Counted from the stretch's first letter, positions 1 to 6,886 are shown. The stretch: DNA of 18,560 bases from an uncultured Clostridia bacterium (GCA_947036475.1 CAMQRG010000021.1:1-18560); one strand, 5' to 3'. Notes: generated by a model from the letters alone, not told the origin. Translations and numbers: made by a program.

Positions 1-46
1 TACACGTAAGGAGTCGTCGGCAGCGTCAGATGTGTATAAGAGACAG
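1..46 (+). other. Nextera sequencing adapter contamination (P5 tail, i5 index, transposase mosaic end)
   Basis: Bases 1-5 (TACAC) match the end of the Illumina P5 arm. Bases 6-13 read GTAAGGAG, which is the i5 index I know as S505. Bases 14-46 match the 33-base Nextera read-1 adapter, ending in the 19-base mosaic end AGATGTGTATAAGAGACAG at 28-46. The match is contiguous and in the exact library order, so this is untrimmed adapter and not genome. Genomic sequence starts at about base 47, and anything annotated across this junction is chimeric. Confidence 0.97.
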
Positions 47-106
47 CGTCAGTATCGGTACTTTTTTTCCTGTTTTCTCCGGTATAGGCATTTTTCGCGC
101 TCCCTG

Positions 107-135
107 TTCCTAAATATTCTTTTTCATGCTATAAT
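107..135 (+). promoter_or_regulatory. Candidate sigma-A promoter for the C39-like peptidase gene
   Basis: A perfect TATAAT at 130-135 is preceded by TG one base upstream (extended -10). The -35 box TTCCTA at 107-112 is weak and sits 17 bases away. Transcription would start near 142 and leave a leader of about 100 bases before the ATG at 240. Confidence 0.6.
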
Positions 136-239
136 AGAAGAACTGGCTTTCTTTATCATACTCCCACACCGCCGAAAACGCAAGCGTAAACGGCGCGCGG
201 GACACAGGCTTTGCATTTTGCAGAAAGGGGGGCGTCCCA

Positions 240-1016
240 ATGTCGAAAGCAGTCAAAAAAATGATGCACACAGCAGGCTTTTTGTTCCTGTTCTGTTTTT
301 TTTCATGTATCGCTTTTCGGGAATTTGTGCCCCTGTTTGAACCTCCGGCGTTCCTGTTCCGCCCTTCGGAACCGCCGCCCCCGCCTGTCGCAAGCGTAGA
401 ATTTGAAACGCCCGAGCCTGCCGAACCAACCGGCGACCTGCTTCTGCCCGCCGCAGGGCATACGCTGATTTATTATAACCAGCATGACGTGCGCTGGGCG
501 GCAAAAAACTACGGCCCGCATAACTCCATATCGTCCTACGGCTGCGGCCCGACAGTGCTTTCCATACTGGTATCCAGCCTGACAGAATCCTCCGTACCGC
601 CGGACCAGATGGCGGCATGGTGCTACCGCAACGGCTTTTTTTCGCAGAACAGCGGTTCCTATCATTCCATTATACCGGAAGGTGCAACGGCATGGGGGCT
701 TGTTGCGGAGGGTATGACAGACTTGTCCTATAAATCCATCATACAGGAATTATATGAAGGCAAGATCGTTGTTATGCTTATGGGCAGCGGACATTTTACC
801 TCCAGCGGGCATTTTATCATTATACGAAGCGTAACACTGGAGGGTCAGCTGCTGATTGCCGACCCGAACAGCCTGGAGAACACACAGATACCATGGGATT
901 ACGATACCATTGTCAGCGAATTAAAGCGTACCTATGACGCTGGCGGACCTGCATGGAGCGTTGGGCTGCCACCGCCCAGCGTACCGCTCGAAACAGATGA
1001 ATCCGAAGCCCCATGA
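240..1016 (+). CDS. Secreted or membrane-anchored C39-like (papain-fold) cysteine peptidase
   Basis: The product has 258 residues. A basic N-terminus and hydrophobic segment (about residues 11-30) act as a signal or anchor. A proline-rich linker (about 35-66) follows, then a peptidase_C39_2-like domain (about 76-235). The likely nucleophile is Cys102 in YGCGPT, the likely histidine is His191 in SGHFIII, and Asp208 in IADPN is a plausible third residue; this order is typical of the family. The ATG at 240 is chosen because a G-rich ribosome binding site (GAAAGGGGGG) precedes it. Proteins of this type process peptides or cell-wall-linked substrates outside the cell, but no substrate or ABC exporter lies nearby. 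The C-terminus (from about 241) is a short proline/acid-rich tail. It appears monocistronic and is followed by a terminator. The family call is fairly sure; the substrate is unknown. Confidence 0.8.
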   Translation: MSKAVKKMMHTAGFLFLFCFFSCIAFREFVPLFEPPAFLFRPSEPPPPPVASVEFETPEPAEPTGDLLLPAAGHTLIYYNQHDVRWAAKNYGPHNSISSYGCGPTVLSILVSSLTESSVPPDQMAAWCYRNGFFSQNSGSYHSIIPEGATAWGLVAEGMTDLSYKSIIQELYEGKIVVMLMGSGHFTSSGHFIIIRSVTLEGQLLIADPNSLENTQIPWDYDTIVSELKRTYDAGGPAWSVGLPPPSVPLETDESEAP

Positions 1017-1053
1017 CCCATTTTCACCCGCACTTCCTGTGTACAGGGAAAAC

Positions 1054-1085
1054 AAAAGTCCAGTTCAATTGAACCGGACTTTTTT
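1054..1085 (+). terminator. Intrinsic terminator of the C39-like peptidase gene
   Basis: AAAAGTCC (1054-1061) pairs with GGACTTTT (76-83 of the same block, 1076-1083). The palindrome GTTCAATTGAAC lies inside, and a T run follows to 1085. The A-rich left flank means it may also stop transcription from the opposite side. Confidence 0.8.
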
Positions 1086-1090
1086 ACATA

Positions 1091-1196
1091 AAAAAAGCCC
1101 CCTCCCCGAGCAGTATGCTCGGGGCAATCGGGTCAAGGGCTGAAAGCCCTTGCGGGGGCATTGGGAGCAGATGCCCCCAAGGTCTTTTTTAATCCT
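1091..1196 (-). repeat. Palindromic repeat copy 1 / multi-hairpin terminator after the fliD-fliS-fliT operon
   Basis: Read on the minus strand it begins AAAAAAGACCTTGGGGGC and contains three perfect hairpins in series: GGGGGCAT/ATGCCCCC (1154-1178), CAAGGGCT/AGCCCTTG (1134-1152) and CCCCGAGCA/TGCTCGGGG (1104-1124). It ends with AGGGGGC and a T run (1091-1096 on the plus strand). It starts at the stop codon of the last flagellar gene, so it probably ends that transcript. Its opening motif recurs at 10668-10712 and about 16490-16575 (see findings). Confidence 0.7.
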
Positions 1197-1587
1197 TGTA
1201 AAACGTCTTGTCGCCAGCCAGCTTGCGGTTCACCTTCTTGTCTTCCTCAATCAGCCGCCCCAAAAGCCGGTGGCTGTTTTGCATAATCTCGCCAATCCTG
1301 CGCACCAGCGGAGCGTTCTCCGGCGCAAACAGACTGCCATCGCCCTTTTTCAGTGCGTCCTGCTGTGCTTTGCTCAGCTTATCAGAAATCTCCGCCCGCT
1401 GTCTGTCTGTCTCGTCAATGTTATCAATCTCCTGCTGGCGCATACGCACCAGCATTCGTATTGTCACAACATCGTCAAAATTCAGTGCGTCCTGAAGCTG
1501 CTTCGTGATGCTTTCCATCTCGACAAAGCCGTTATATTTCTTCTGAAGGCAGACCGCTATGCTTTGCAGCGTTTCTTTTTCGTCCAT
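1189..1587 (-). CDS. fliT: FliT/FlgN-like flagellar export chaperone
   Basis: This is a small, highly charged, mostly helical protein (132 residues) in the third position of a fliD-fliS-X cluster, where Bacillus and clostridia carry fliT. It has no membrane segment or enzyme motif. Heptad-like helices run through most of its length, as in FliT/FlgN chaperones that hold cap or hook-junction proteins unfolded until export. I chose the ATG at 1587 because GGAGGAG sits about 6 bases upstream. A longer reading from the ATG at 1608 overlaps the fliS stop by four bases but has no good binding site. The assignment rests more on position and general character than on a diagnostic motif; FlgN-like is the alternative. 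Confidence 0.68.
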   Translation of the reverse strand: MDEKETLQSIAVCLQKKYNGFVEMESITKQLQDALNFDDVVTIRMLVRMRQQEIDNIDETDRQRAEISDKLSKAQQDALKKGDGSLFAPENAPLVRRIGEIMQNSHRLLGRLIEEDKKVNRKLAGDKTFYKD

Positions 1588-1604
1588 ACGCTTCTCCTCC
1601 GGCA

Positions 1605-2027
1605 TCATTTCGCCGCCGCGCCGCTCGCCGCCACATTCTGCCCTGCAGCCGCACCATGATTCGCCGCAATGCGGTCGGCCTCCTTAAAGGTATCGCGCAG
1701 CTCCATCAGCATTTTCCTCAGTTCCTGTGTAATTTCCTTGTTCCGCCCTGCGCGCAGCCTGCTCAGCTGATACAGGAAATAATCGTACAGGCGGTACAAG
1801 TCCTTGCTGATTTCATAATCCATATTCAGTGTCGCACTCAGGTAACGGATAATTTTATCCGTTTTTTCAACTGCTGTTTCAAATGTATCATAATCCTGCC
1901 GGTCCAGGGCCAGCCCTGCGGAAGTCACGTTCCGCACCGCCCCGTCAAACAGAAGAATCAGCATTTCTCCGCTGGTCATTGTATCCACAGACCGCTGTTT
2001 ATACTGCTGGTATCCATTCATTATCAT
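1605..2027 (-). CDS. fliS: Flagellin export chaperone FliS
   Basis: A protein of 140 residues with the typical FliS start (NGYQQYKQRSVDTMTSGEM) and the conserved GEMLILLFDGAVRN region (about residues 20-33). The four-helix layout follows, including a segment like YDYFLYQLSRLRAG near residues 83-97. FliS binds the disordered C-terminus of flagellin in the cytoplasm and prevents premature polymerisation. The last 20 or so residues are Ala/Gly/Asn-rich and probably disordered. The ATG at 2027 has GGGGAG 9 bases upstream; an internal ATG at 2021 is possible but worse spaced. It lies 23 bases after fliD and is surely co-transcribed with it. Flagellin itself is not in this window. Confidence 0.93.
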   Translation of the reverse strand: MIMNGYQQYKQRSVDTMTSGEMLILLFDGAVRNVTSAGLALDRQDYDTFETAVEKTDKIIRYLSATLNMDYEISKDLYRLYDYFLYQLSRLRAGRNKEITQELRKMLMELRDTFKEADRIAANHGAAAGQNVAASGAAAK

Positions 2028-2050
2028 AAATCATATCTCCCCTGATTTAA

Positions 2051-4576
2051 TCAAGCTCCGCCTCCGAATTGCTGCGCCATCCAGCTGCTTTGTGAGTTCA
2101 TATTGCTGATATATGATTCCAATTTGGCAAATTTGTTATAGTACTTCTCAATCTCATTCTCCAGCTTATCGTTCAGGCTGTCAATCAGATCGTCATAGCT
2201 GTCCATCTGCTTCTGCAAAACGTTGTCCAGCATGGAAAGCGGAGATTCCTTCGCGCCTGCCTGCTGTACGAAAAGGCCCTTTGTCGCACCCTCTGTGCCG
2301 GCGTATTTATCAAAAATGGTTTTGATATTCGTCATTACGCCGCCCTTTTGGGTAACGACTTTTCTACCGTTTTCGTCCGTATGGGAAACTTCCAGCGCCG
2401 TAAACAAATCCTTTACGCCGTCCAGATCGCTTTCCACAGCCGCCCGGAACGCGCTTTCGTCAAATGTCAGCTTGCCATGGTCTGCGTAAGAGGAAGAAGC
2501 CTTAATGCCAAGTTTCTCCCATGCCGCGATGGATTCGGAATCCGAACCGAACAGGAACCGGATTTCCTGCGTAAAGTTCCGCAGGTCAATATCGTTAAAC
2601 AGCAGGCCTTCCTGCGCCTTTTCATTCCAGTTCTTGATATCTTCCTCGCTCATTTCAGCTTTCTGTTCCGCTGTCAGCGGCGCAAAACCTCTGTTGGGCT
2701 TTTCGCTGACCATCTTGTTTGAAAGCTCAATAATCTCATTGTACAGCTCAACCATTTCTTTTACGGCGTCTGTCAGCTTATCCGTATCGGGCTTTGCCTC
2801 AAACGTTACTTTTTCATTCGGCTCTTCAACCTCAAATTCGCCCGGAACGCCGTCCTTCGGTTTTGTATTGAATGTGCCGGAAACCGTAACGGTCATGCCG
2901 TTTATGTCAAATGTATTGGAACTTCTGCTGATCTGAACAGGGGGCTCGCCGCCCTCACCGTCGAAGTCTACCAGTACGATCGCGTCCTGTCCTTCCGTCA
3001 CAGCATAGTCACTGTTTTCTTTGCCAATGCCGTTGATGGCATTTTTCCCGAATATCGCTTCGCCCAGGTTGAATTCGTCGTCTTTTCCATTCCCCACGAT
3101 GGAGAAATCGCCGCTTGCGCCGTCCTGCTTGGATGTAATGCTCAGCTTATCCGTTGTGGAAAGATAAGAAACCTCAACCTTTGCATCGCTGTTGTTGATA
3201 GCGCGGATGATTTCACTCATTGTCGTGTTTTCGTCAAACGCCCTGCCGTCTACAGTCTTGTCGATCACATATTCCTGCCCGCTGATGTTGTCCTTGATAC
3301 GCACTGCATATTCATTGATATCCGCCGCGGTTTTGCCTTCGCCCATGGTTTTGCCAAAGTCAAAGCCGGACTTGCCGATTGCCGCGTTCTGGTTCAGGCG
3401 GTTAGATGCGCCGCTTGTCATACCCATTGCCTTCAATGCTGTTGCATCGCCGCTTGTCAGCGTCAGTACGGAAGTATCATCCGGCTTGCCGTTAGGCGTA
3501 ATCGTGCTGAAAGAAAGTTTATTGTCGTTCAGGGAAACTTTCACACGTCCGGAGCCATAAGCATCGTCCAATTCTTTCTGCATGGCTTCGCGTACCTTCT
3601 CCAAATCCAGTTTGGATAAATCAGGCTTGCCGTCCTTGCCCAGCGCCGCCAGTTCTTCCGCCTTGCCCAGCGTAACGCTTGCCGTCTTGCCGTTGTAAGA
3701 GAAGGAAAATTTCTTTCCTGCCAGCACTTCGGTCATATTCTTTTTCACATGCGCGTTTTTGATATCGCTGTCTGTAACAGCTTTGCCCGTCAGCGCGTTT
3801 GTTTTTGTCAGCTTGGCGCCCTTATTGATGCCCAGCGTGCTCTTGATGCCGTCGCTGACAGCTGTAACTTCCAGTACGTTGCCGGTATTGCGCACGCTGT
3901 CGCTTGCGAAGTCCAGCTTCAGCTTGCCGCCTTCATAAGACGCCTTGATCTGGCTGTCCAGCTTCCCTTCTCTGTTGTAATCCGTTTTGGAAAGTTTCAG
4001 ATTGATCTCGTTTACAACATCGTCCATAGACTGGTAATCTTTGGTCGCGCCCAGCGTAATGCTGAAATTTTTGTTGTTGTATTTGAAGCTGATGCTCTGC
4101 CCCGCCAGCTTGCTTACATCTGTCGTATCCGGAATTTCTCCGCTGTCCAGCGTGGAAACGGATACCTTGCTGCCGGAGACATAGCTTGTCGGGCGCGCAA
4201 GCTGTGCTACACCCGCAATCGTCACCTTCCCGGCGTCATTGCCGCTGCCGCTTGCCTTTACATATTTGCTGTATTCCCCCGAAGCCGTAATGATGCTCCT
4301 GCTGAACAGGGAACTGCCGCGCAGGTTGGTCGCGGAACTGTAAGATGTAAATTTGTTCTGGAACGCAATCAGCTTTGAGCTGATGGAGCGGTATGCGTCC
4401 ATTTTCCACTGTGCCTTTGTCTTGTTCTGTTCTGCCTTGGCAATTTTTGCCCGCGTTGCGGCGGTCATGCTCTCAACGAGCTGATCCGTATCCAAACCGC
4501 TGGCAAGTCCGCCCATTCTTTTGCTGCTCGCCGCCGCCAGCAGGGAACCGGCGGTCATACCTGTAATTGATGCCAT
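2051..4576 (-). CDS. fliD: Flagellar hook-associated protein 2 / filament cap FliD
   Basis: An 841-residue protein. The N-terminal FliD_N domain (about residues 15-115) carries the signature GGLASGLDTDQLVESM and a helical segment ending near NKTKAQWKMDAYRS. The C-terminal FliD_C domain (about 585-840) ends in the usual coiled region (LDNVLQKQMDSYDDLIDSLN and KYYNKFAKLESYISNMNSQ). FliD forms the cap at the tip of the filament and directs flagellin assembly. Enterobacterial and Bacillus FliD are usually about 450-500 residues, so the middle (about 120-580) is strongly expanded. It contains repeated segments of the type KFSFSYNGKTASVTLG and ISFKYNNKNFSITLG, exposed domains expected to vary between strains. 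AAGGGTG lies 6 bases before the ATG at 4576. It heads the fliD-fliS-fliT unit. Confidence 0.95.
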   Translation of the reverse strand: MASITGMTAGSLLAAASSKRMGGLASGLDTDQLVESMTAATRAKIAKAEQNKTKAQWKMDAYRSISSKLIAFQNKFTSYSSATNLRGSSLFSRSIITASGEYSKYVKASGSGNDAGKVTIAGVAQLARPTSYVSGSKVSVSTLDSGEIPDTTDVSKLAGQSISFKYNNKNFSITLGATKDYQSMDDVVNEINLKLSKTDYNREGKLDSQIKASYEGGKLKLDFASDSVRNTGNVLEVTAVSDGIKSTLGINKGAKLTKTNALTGKAVTDSDIKNAHVKKNMTEVLAGKKFSFSYNGKTASVTLGKAEELAALGKDGKPDLSKLDLEKVREAMQKELDDAYGSGRVKVSLNDNKLSFSTITPNGKPDDTSVLTLTSGDATALKAMGMTSGASNRLNQNAAIGKSGFDFGKTMGEGKTAADINEYAVRIKDNISGQEYVIDKTVDGRAFDENTTMSEIIRAINNSDAKVEVSYLSTTDKLSITSKQDGASGDFSIVGNGKDDEFNLGEAIFGKNAINGIGKENSDYAVTEGQDAIVLVDFDGEGGEPPVQISRSSNTFDINGMTVTVSGTFNTKPKDGVPGEFEVEEPNEKVTFEAKPDTDKLTDAVKEMVELYNEIIELSNKMVSEKPNRGFAPLTAEQKAEMSEEDIKNWNEKAQEGLLFNDIDLRNFTQEIRFLFGSDSESIAAWEKLGIKASSSYADHGKLTFDESAFRAAVESDLDGVKDLFTALEVSHTDENGRKVVTQKGGVMTNIKTIFDKYAGTEGATKGLFVQQAGAKESPLSMLDNVLQKQMDSYDDLIDSLNDKLENEIEKYYNKFAKLESYISNMNSQSSWMAQQFGGGA

Positions 4577-4619
4577 ATTATCACCCTTACTTTCATTTCT
4601 CTATTTACTGTAACTTTGT

Positions 4620-4648
4620 TTTCCAAAAAAATGATTTTCTGCTATACT
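4620..4648 (+). promoter_or_regulatory. Candidate sigma-A promoter for the parA-comFB operon
   Basis: TTTCCA at 4620-4625, 17 bases, then TATACT at 4643-4648 with an upstream TG (extended -10). The predicted start is near 4655, overlapping the -10 of the divergent fliD promoter, so the two promoters could compete. Confidence 0.45.
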
Positions 4649-4651
4649 TAT

Positions 4652-4678
4652 CTATCGACATATAGTATACTTTACTTA
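4652..4678 (-). promoter_or_regulatory. Sigma-D (flagellar sigma-28)-like promoter for fliD
   Basis: Read on the minus strand: TAAG (4675-4678), a 15-base spacer, then GTCGATAG (4652-4659). The Bacillus sigma-D consensus is TAAA-N15-GCCGATAT, so this has one mismatch in -35 and two in -10 with the right spacer. It would start transcription about 70 bases before fliD, as expected for a late flagellar gene. Confidence 0.6.
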
Positions 4679-4695
4679 ATAGTTCTGGAAGGAAA

Positions 4696-4758
4696 AAGCG
4701 TTGCGCATACTTCGCCGTCCGGCAGGAAACCGGCCGCGGGCGTTTTTCTGAAACGCTT
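4696..4758 (+). promoter_or_regulatory. Structured leader (attenuator-like) upstream of parA
   Basis: AAGCGTT (4696-4702) pairs with AACGCTT (4752-4758) around an inner GC-rich hairpin: CGCC (4713-4716) with GGCG (4739-4742), and CCGG (4719-4722) with CCGG (4730-4733). The inner hairpin is followed directly by TTTTT (4743-4747), like an intrinsic terminator. It lies inside the 5' leader, 22 bases before the start codon. No gene upstream on this strand needs a terminator, which points to attenuation. It matches no riboswitch class I know. Confidence 0.4.
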
Positions 4759-4780
4759 ATTTTGATAGGAGGAACCCATT

Positions 4781-5554
4781 TTGGCTATTGTTATCACAGT
4801 TACAAATCAAAAAGGCGGTATCGGCAAAACTACGACCTCAAGCACACTCATCAGCGGGCTCACCTCCCGCGGAAAAAAAGTGCTGGGCGTAGATTTGGAC
4901 CCCCAGGGCAATCTCGGCTTCAGCCTCGGCATAGAAATCGAAGATACTGCCACCATATATGATGTTTTCAAGGAAAATGTCGGCGTAACGCGGGCAATCG
5001 CCCGCACAGATTCCGGGGACGTGATCCCCTCCAATATTCTTTTGAGCGGCGCAGAACTGGAATTCAGCCGCCCCGGGCGCGAATTTCTTCTGCGGGACGC
5101 GCTTGCCGATATCCAGCACCTGTATGACTATATCATCGTGGATACGCCCCCCGCGCTGAATATTCTGACCGTAAACGCCTATGTAGCGTCAAACTGCCTG
5201 ATTATCCCGATGGTACCGGAAATCCTCAGCCTGCTCGGCGTAACACAGCTGAAAGAAACGGTTGATACCGTCACCAGATTTTATAATAAAAACCTGACTG
5301 TACTGGGCATACTTCTGACGAAATTTAATAAACAGCTGAATCTTTCAAAGGAAGTTCTGGAATTGGCGGAATCCATCGCCGAACAGCTGAACAGCCGCGT
5401 ATTCAAAGCAAAAATACGGCAGAGCGTTGCCGTTGCGGAGGCTCCGGCCCACTGCCAGAGTATACTGGATTACGCACCGAAATCCAATCCCGCTTTGGAT
5501 TATCAGGAATTTATCGACGAAATTCTTTCCCTTACTTCCGGGAAAACCTTTTAG
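4781..5554 (+). CDS. ParA/Soj-type deviant Walker ATPase (orphan, no ParB partner)
   Basis: A 257-residue protein with the full ParA motif set. The deviant Walker A KGGIGKTT (residues 11-18) includes the signature lysine Lys11. The A'-like motif is VDLDPQGNLG (37-46), and Walker B is YIIVDTPPA (117-125). ParA proteins dimerise on ATP, bind DNA or membrane, and position cargo through a partner that triggers ATP hydrolysis. The start is TTG at 4781, with AGGAGGA 8 bases upstream. The length fits Soj/ParA rather than FlhG, and there is no C-terminal amphipathic helix of the MinD type. The next gene follows after 14 bases and is not ParB, so this is probably not the chromosome segregation pair. 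A role in placing the downstream ComFB protein, or flagellar or pilus machinery, is inferred from gene order only. Confidence 0.9.
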   Translation: MAIVITVTNQKGGIGKTTTSSTLISGLTSRGKKVLGVDLDPQGNLGFSLGIEIEDTATIYDVFKENVGVTRAIARTDSGDVIPSNILLSGAELEFSRPGREFLLRDALADIQHLYDYIIVDTPPALNILTVNAYVASNCLIIPMVPEILSLLGVTQLKETVDTVTRFYNKNLTVLGILLTKFNKQLNLSKEVLELAESIAEQLNSRVFKAKIRQSVAVAEAPAHCQSILDYAPKSNPALDYQEFIDEILSLTSGKTF

Positions 5555-5568
5555 GAGGAAACTAGACT

Positions 5569-6879
5569 ATGGCAAAAAAAAGCAGTAAGACGGCGCATGT
5601 GCTGAACCTGATTTCGCCGTCCAAAGCAGAAGAACCCGTGCAGGAAACTCCTGCCGTTCAGAATACCGCCGCAGATGCATCTGTTGTGCAGAACGCCCCT
5701 GCTGTGCCGGTGGCTCCCGCCGCACAGAATATCCCCGCCGTCCCAGAGGTATCCGCCGCGCCTGCCGCACAACAAGCGCCAGTTGTGCCGGAAGCACCAA
5801 CTACGCCGAATGCCCCCACTGTGCAGCAAGCACCCGCTGTGCCGAATGCACCAGCTGCAACGCCTGTTTCTGCGGCAGAAAAACCGCAGGAGCCGCCCAA
5901 AAGCAAGCCGAAAGCAGAAACGATGGAGGGAATCCTGCATCTTTCCGAAAATACAGAAAATCTTTCCCTTCTGATACGCGATAATCTGGAGAAAGAATTT
6001 TCTTTGCAGAATCCCCCGCCAAAGCCCTTTTGGGGCGGCGAGGGTGTTCCCATCGCAGAAAATCCACACGCCGTTGTGACAGAGGTCGCCCCTGCGAATA
6101 TGCCCCTGCCAGAGCCTTTGACGGCAGAAGCGGAGCCCGAACCCGCTCTTGCGGCAGAATCTCCCCTGCCGGAAATGCCTTTCCTTCCGGCAGAGCCTGA
6201 CGTTCCGGAACCTCTGTCTGTTACGCAGGAGCCGCTTGACGAGCCTGTTCTTCCTGTCGCTCAGGAGCCGCTTGACGAGCCTGTTCTTCCTGTCGCTCAG
6301 GAACCGCTCAACGAGCCCATTCTTCCTGTCACTCAGGAACCGCTCAACGAGCCCATTCTTCCTGTCACTCAGGAACCGCTCAACGAGCCCATTCTTCCTG
6401 TCACTCAGGAACCGCTTGACGAGCCTATCTTACCTGTTGCTCAGGAGCCGCTTGGCGAGCCTGTTATCCCTGTTGCTCAGGAGCCGCTTGACGAGCCTGT
6501 TCTTCCTGTTGCCCAGAATGAACCGGAGGAAACCGTCGAAGAAATGCCCGCTGAAAGCGAACCTGTACCGGAAGAACCGGAAGATAACGGCGAACCCGCT
6601 GAAAACAAGCAGTTCTGCTACACAAATGTTTATGAACGCATTATAAAAGGCTGTGTTATGGAGTATCTGGAACGGTTCGGCGTCTGCACATGCAGCCGCT
6701 GTGTAGCAGACGCCACCGCGCTTGCACTGACAAACCTGCCTTCCAAATATATCGTAACGGATTTCAGCAATGTGGAGCCGCTTCTGAGCCTGTATGAGCA
6801 TAAATTTGAAGTCGCAATCATGACAGAACTGACAAAAGCCTGCTTTGAGGTCGATGCACACCCGCACCATAAAATTTGA
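5569..6879 (+). CDS. Proline-rich repeat protein with C-terminal ComFB domain; probable partner of the ParA ATPase
   Basis: A 436-residue protein with four parts. Residues 1-20 are short and basic (MAKKSSKTAHVLNLI). Residues 20-220 are rich in Ala, Pro, Val and Glu and probably disordered. Residues 220-315 are eight consecutive 12-residue repeats of the form QEPL(D/N)EP(V/I)LPV(A/T). Residues 350-436 form a ComFB-like domain with CTCSRC (373-378) and the family core ALALTNLPSKYIV. ComFB is named for a late competence operon in Bacillus; members were reported to bind cyclic di-GMP or cyclic di-AMP, and the CxCxxC cysteines are metal-ligand candidates. GGAGGA precedes the ATG by about 10 bases. 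It sits 14 bases after parA. A basic N-terminus joined to a disordered region resembles ParA-stimulating partners such as ParB or McdB, so it may be the adaptor and the ComFB domain the cargo. That role is inference. Confidence 0.8.
   Translation: MAKKSSKTAHVLNLISPSKAEEPVQETPAVQNTAADASVVQNAPAVPVAPAAQNIPAVPEVSAAPAAQQAPVVPEAPTTPNAPTVQQAPAVPNAPAATPVSAAEKPQEPPKSKPKAETMEGILHLSENTENLSLLIRDNLEKEFSLQNPPPKPFWGGEGVPIAENPHAVVTEVAPANMPLPEPLTAEAEPEPALAAESPLPEMPFLPAEPDVPEPLSVTQEPLDEPVLPVAQEPLDEPVLPVAQEPLNEPILPVTQEPLNEPILPVTQEPLNEPILPVTQEPLDEPILPVAQEPLGEPVIPVAQEPLDEPVLPVAQNEPEETVEEMPAESEPVPEEPEDNGEPAENKQFCYTNVYERIIKGCVMEYLERFGVCTCSRCVADATALALTNLPSKYIVTDFSNVEPLLSLYEHKFEVAIMTELTKACFEVDAHPHHKI
6226..6513 (+). 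repeat. Eight in-frame 36-bp tandem repeats within the ComFB-domain protein
   Basis: Eight units of 36 bases, each coding QEPL-x-EP-x-x-PV-x. Units 1-2 are almost identical, units 3-5 are nearly identical to one another (Asn/Ile/Thr variant), and units 6-8 return to the Asp/Ala form. This is a sign of recent unit duplication. All copies keep the reading frame, so it is a coding minisatellite that could vary in copy number. Confidence 0.95.
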
Positions 6880-6886
6880 GAAATGT

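Noticed and set aside
32..340. Open frame of 102 residues at the left end
   Set aside because: It starts inside adapter sequence and overlaps the real peptidase gene in another frame.
4690..4760. Possible c-di-GMP (GEMM) riboswitch before parA, attractive because of ComFB
   Set aside because: The conserved GEMM core and tetraloop-receptor pattern are absent; only a generic terminator-like fold is seen.
4781..5554. FlhG/FleN flagellar number regulator or MinD identity for the ParA gene
   Set aside because: Length and motifs fit Soj/ParA. No C-terminal amphipathic helix is seen, and no flhF lies next to it. Proximity to fliD alone is not enough.
5551..6069. Antisense Gly/Cys/Arg-rich frames over the proline-rich region
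   Set aside because: Composition is simply the reverse complement of Ala/Pro codons; no start signals.
6226..6513. 36-bp regular repeats, the size of CRISPR repeats
   Set aside because: They are directly tandem without spacers, stay in frame and encode a 12-residue protein repeat within a larger gene.
4781..6879. Plasmid or chromosome partition locus
   Set aside because: No ParB HTH or parS-like repeats are visible, and the partner has no DNA-binding domain that I can see.
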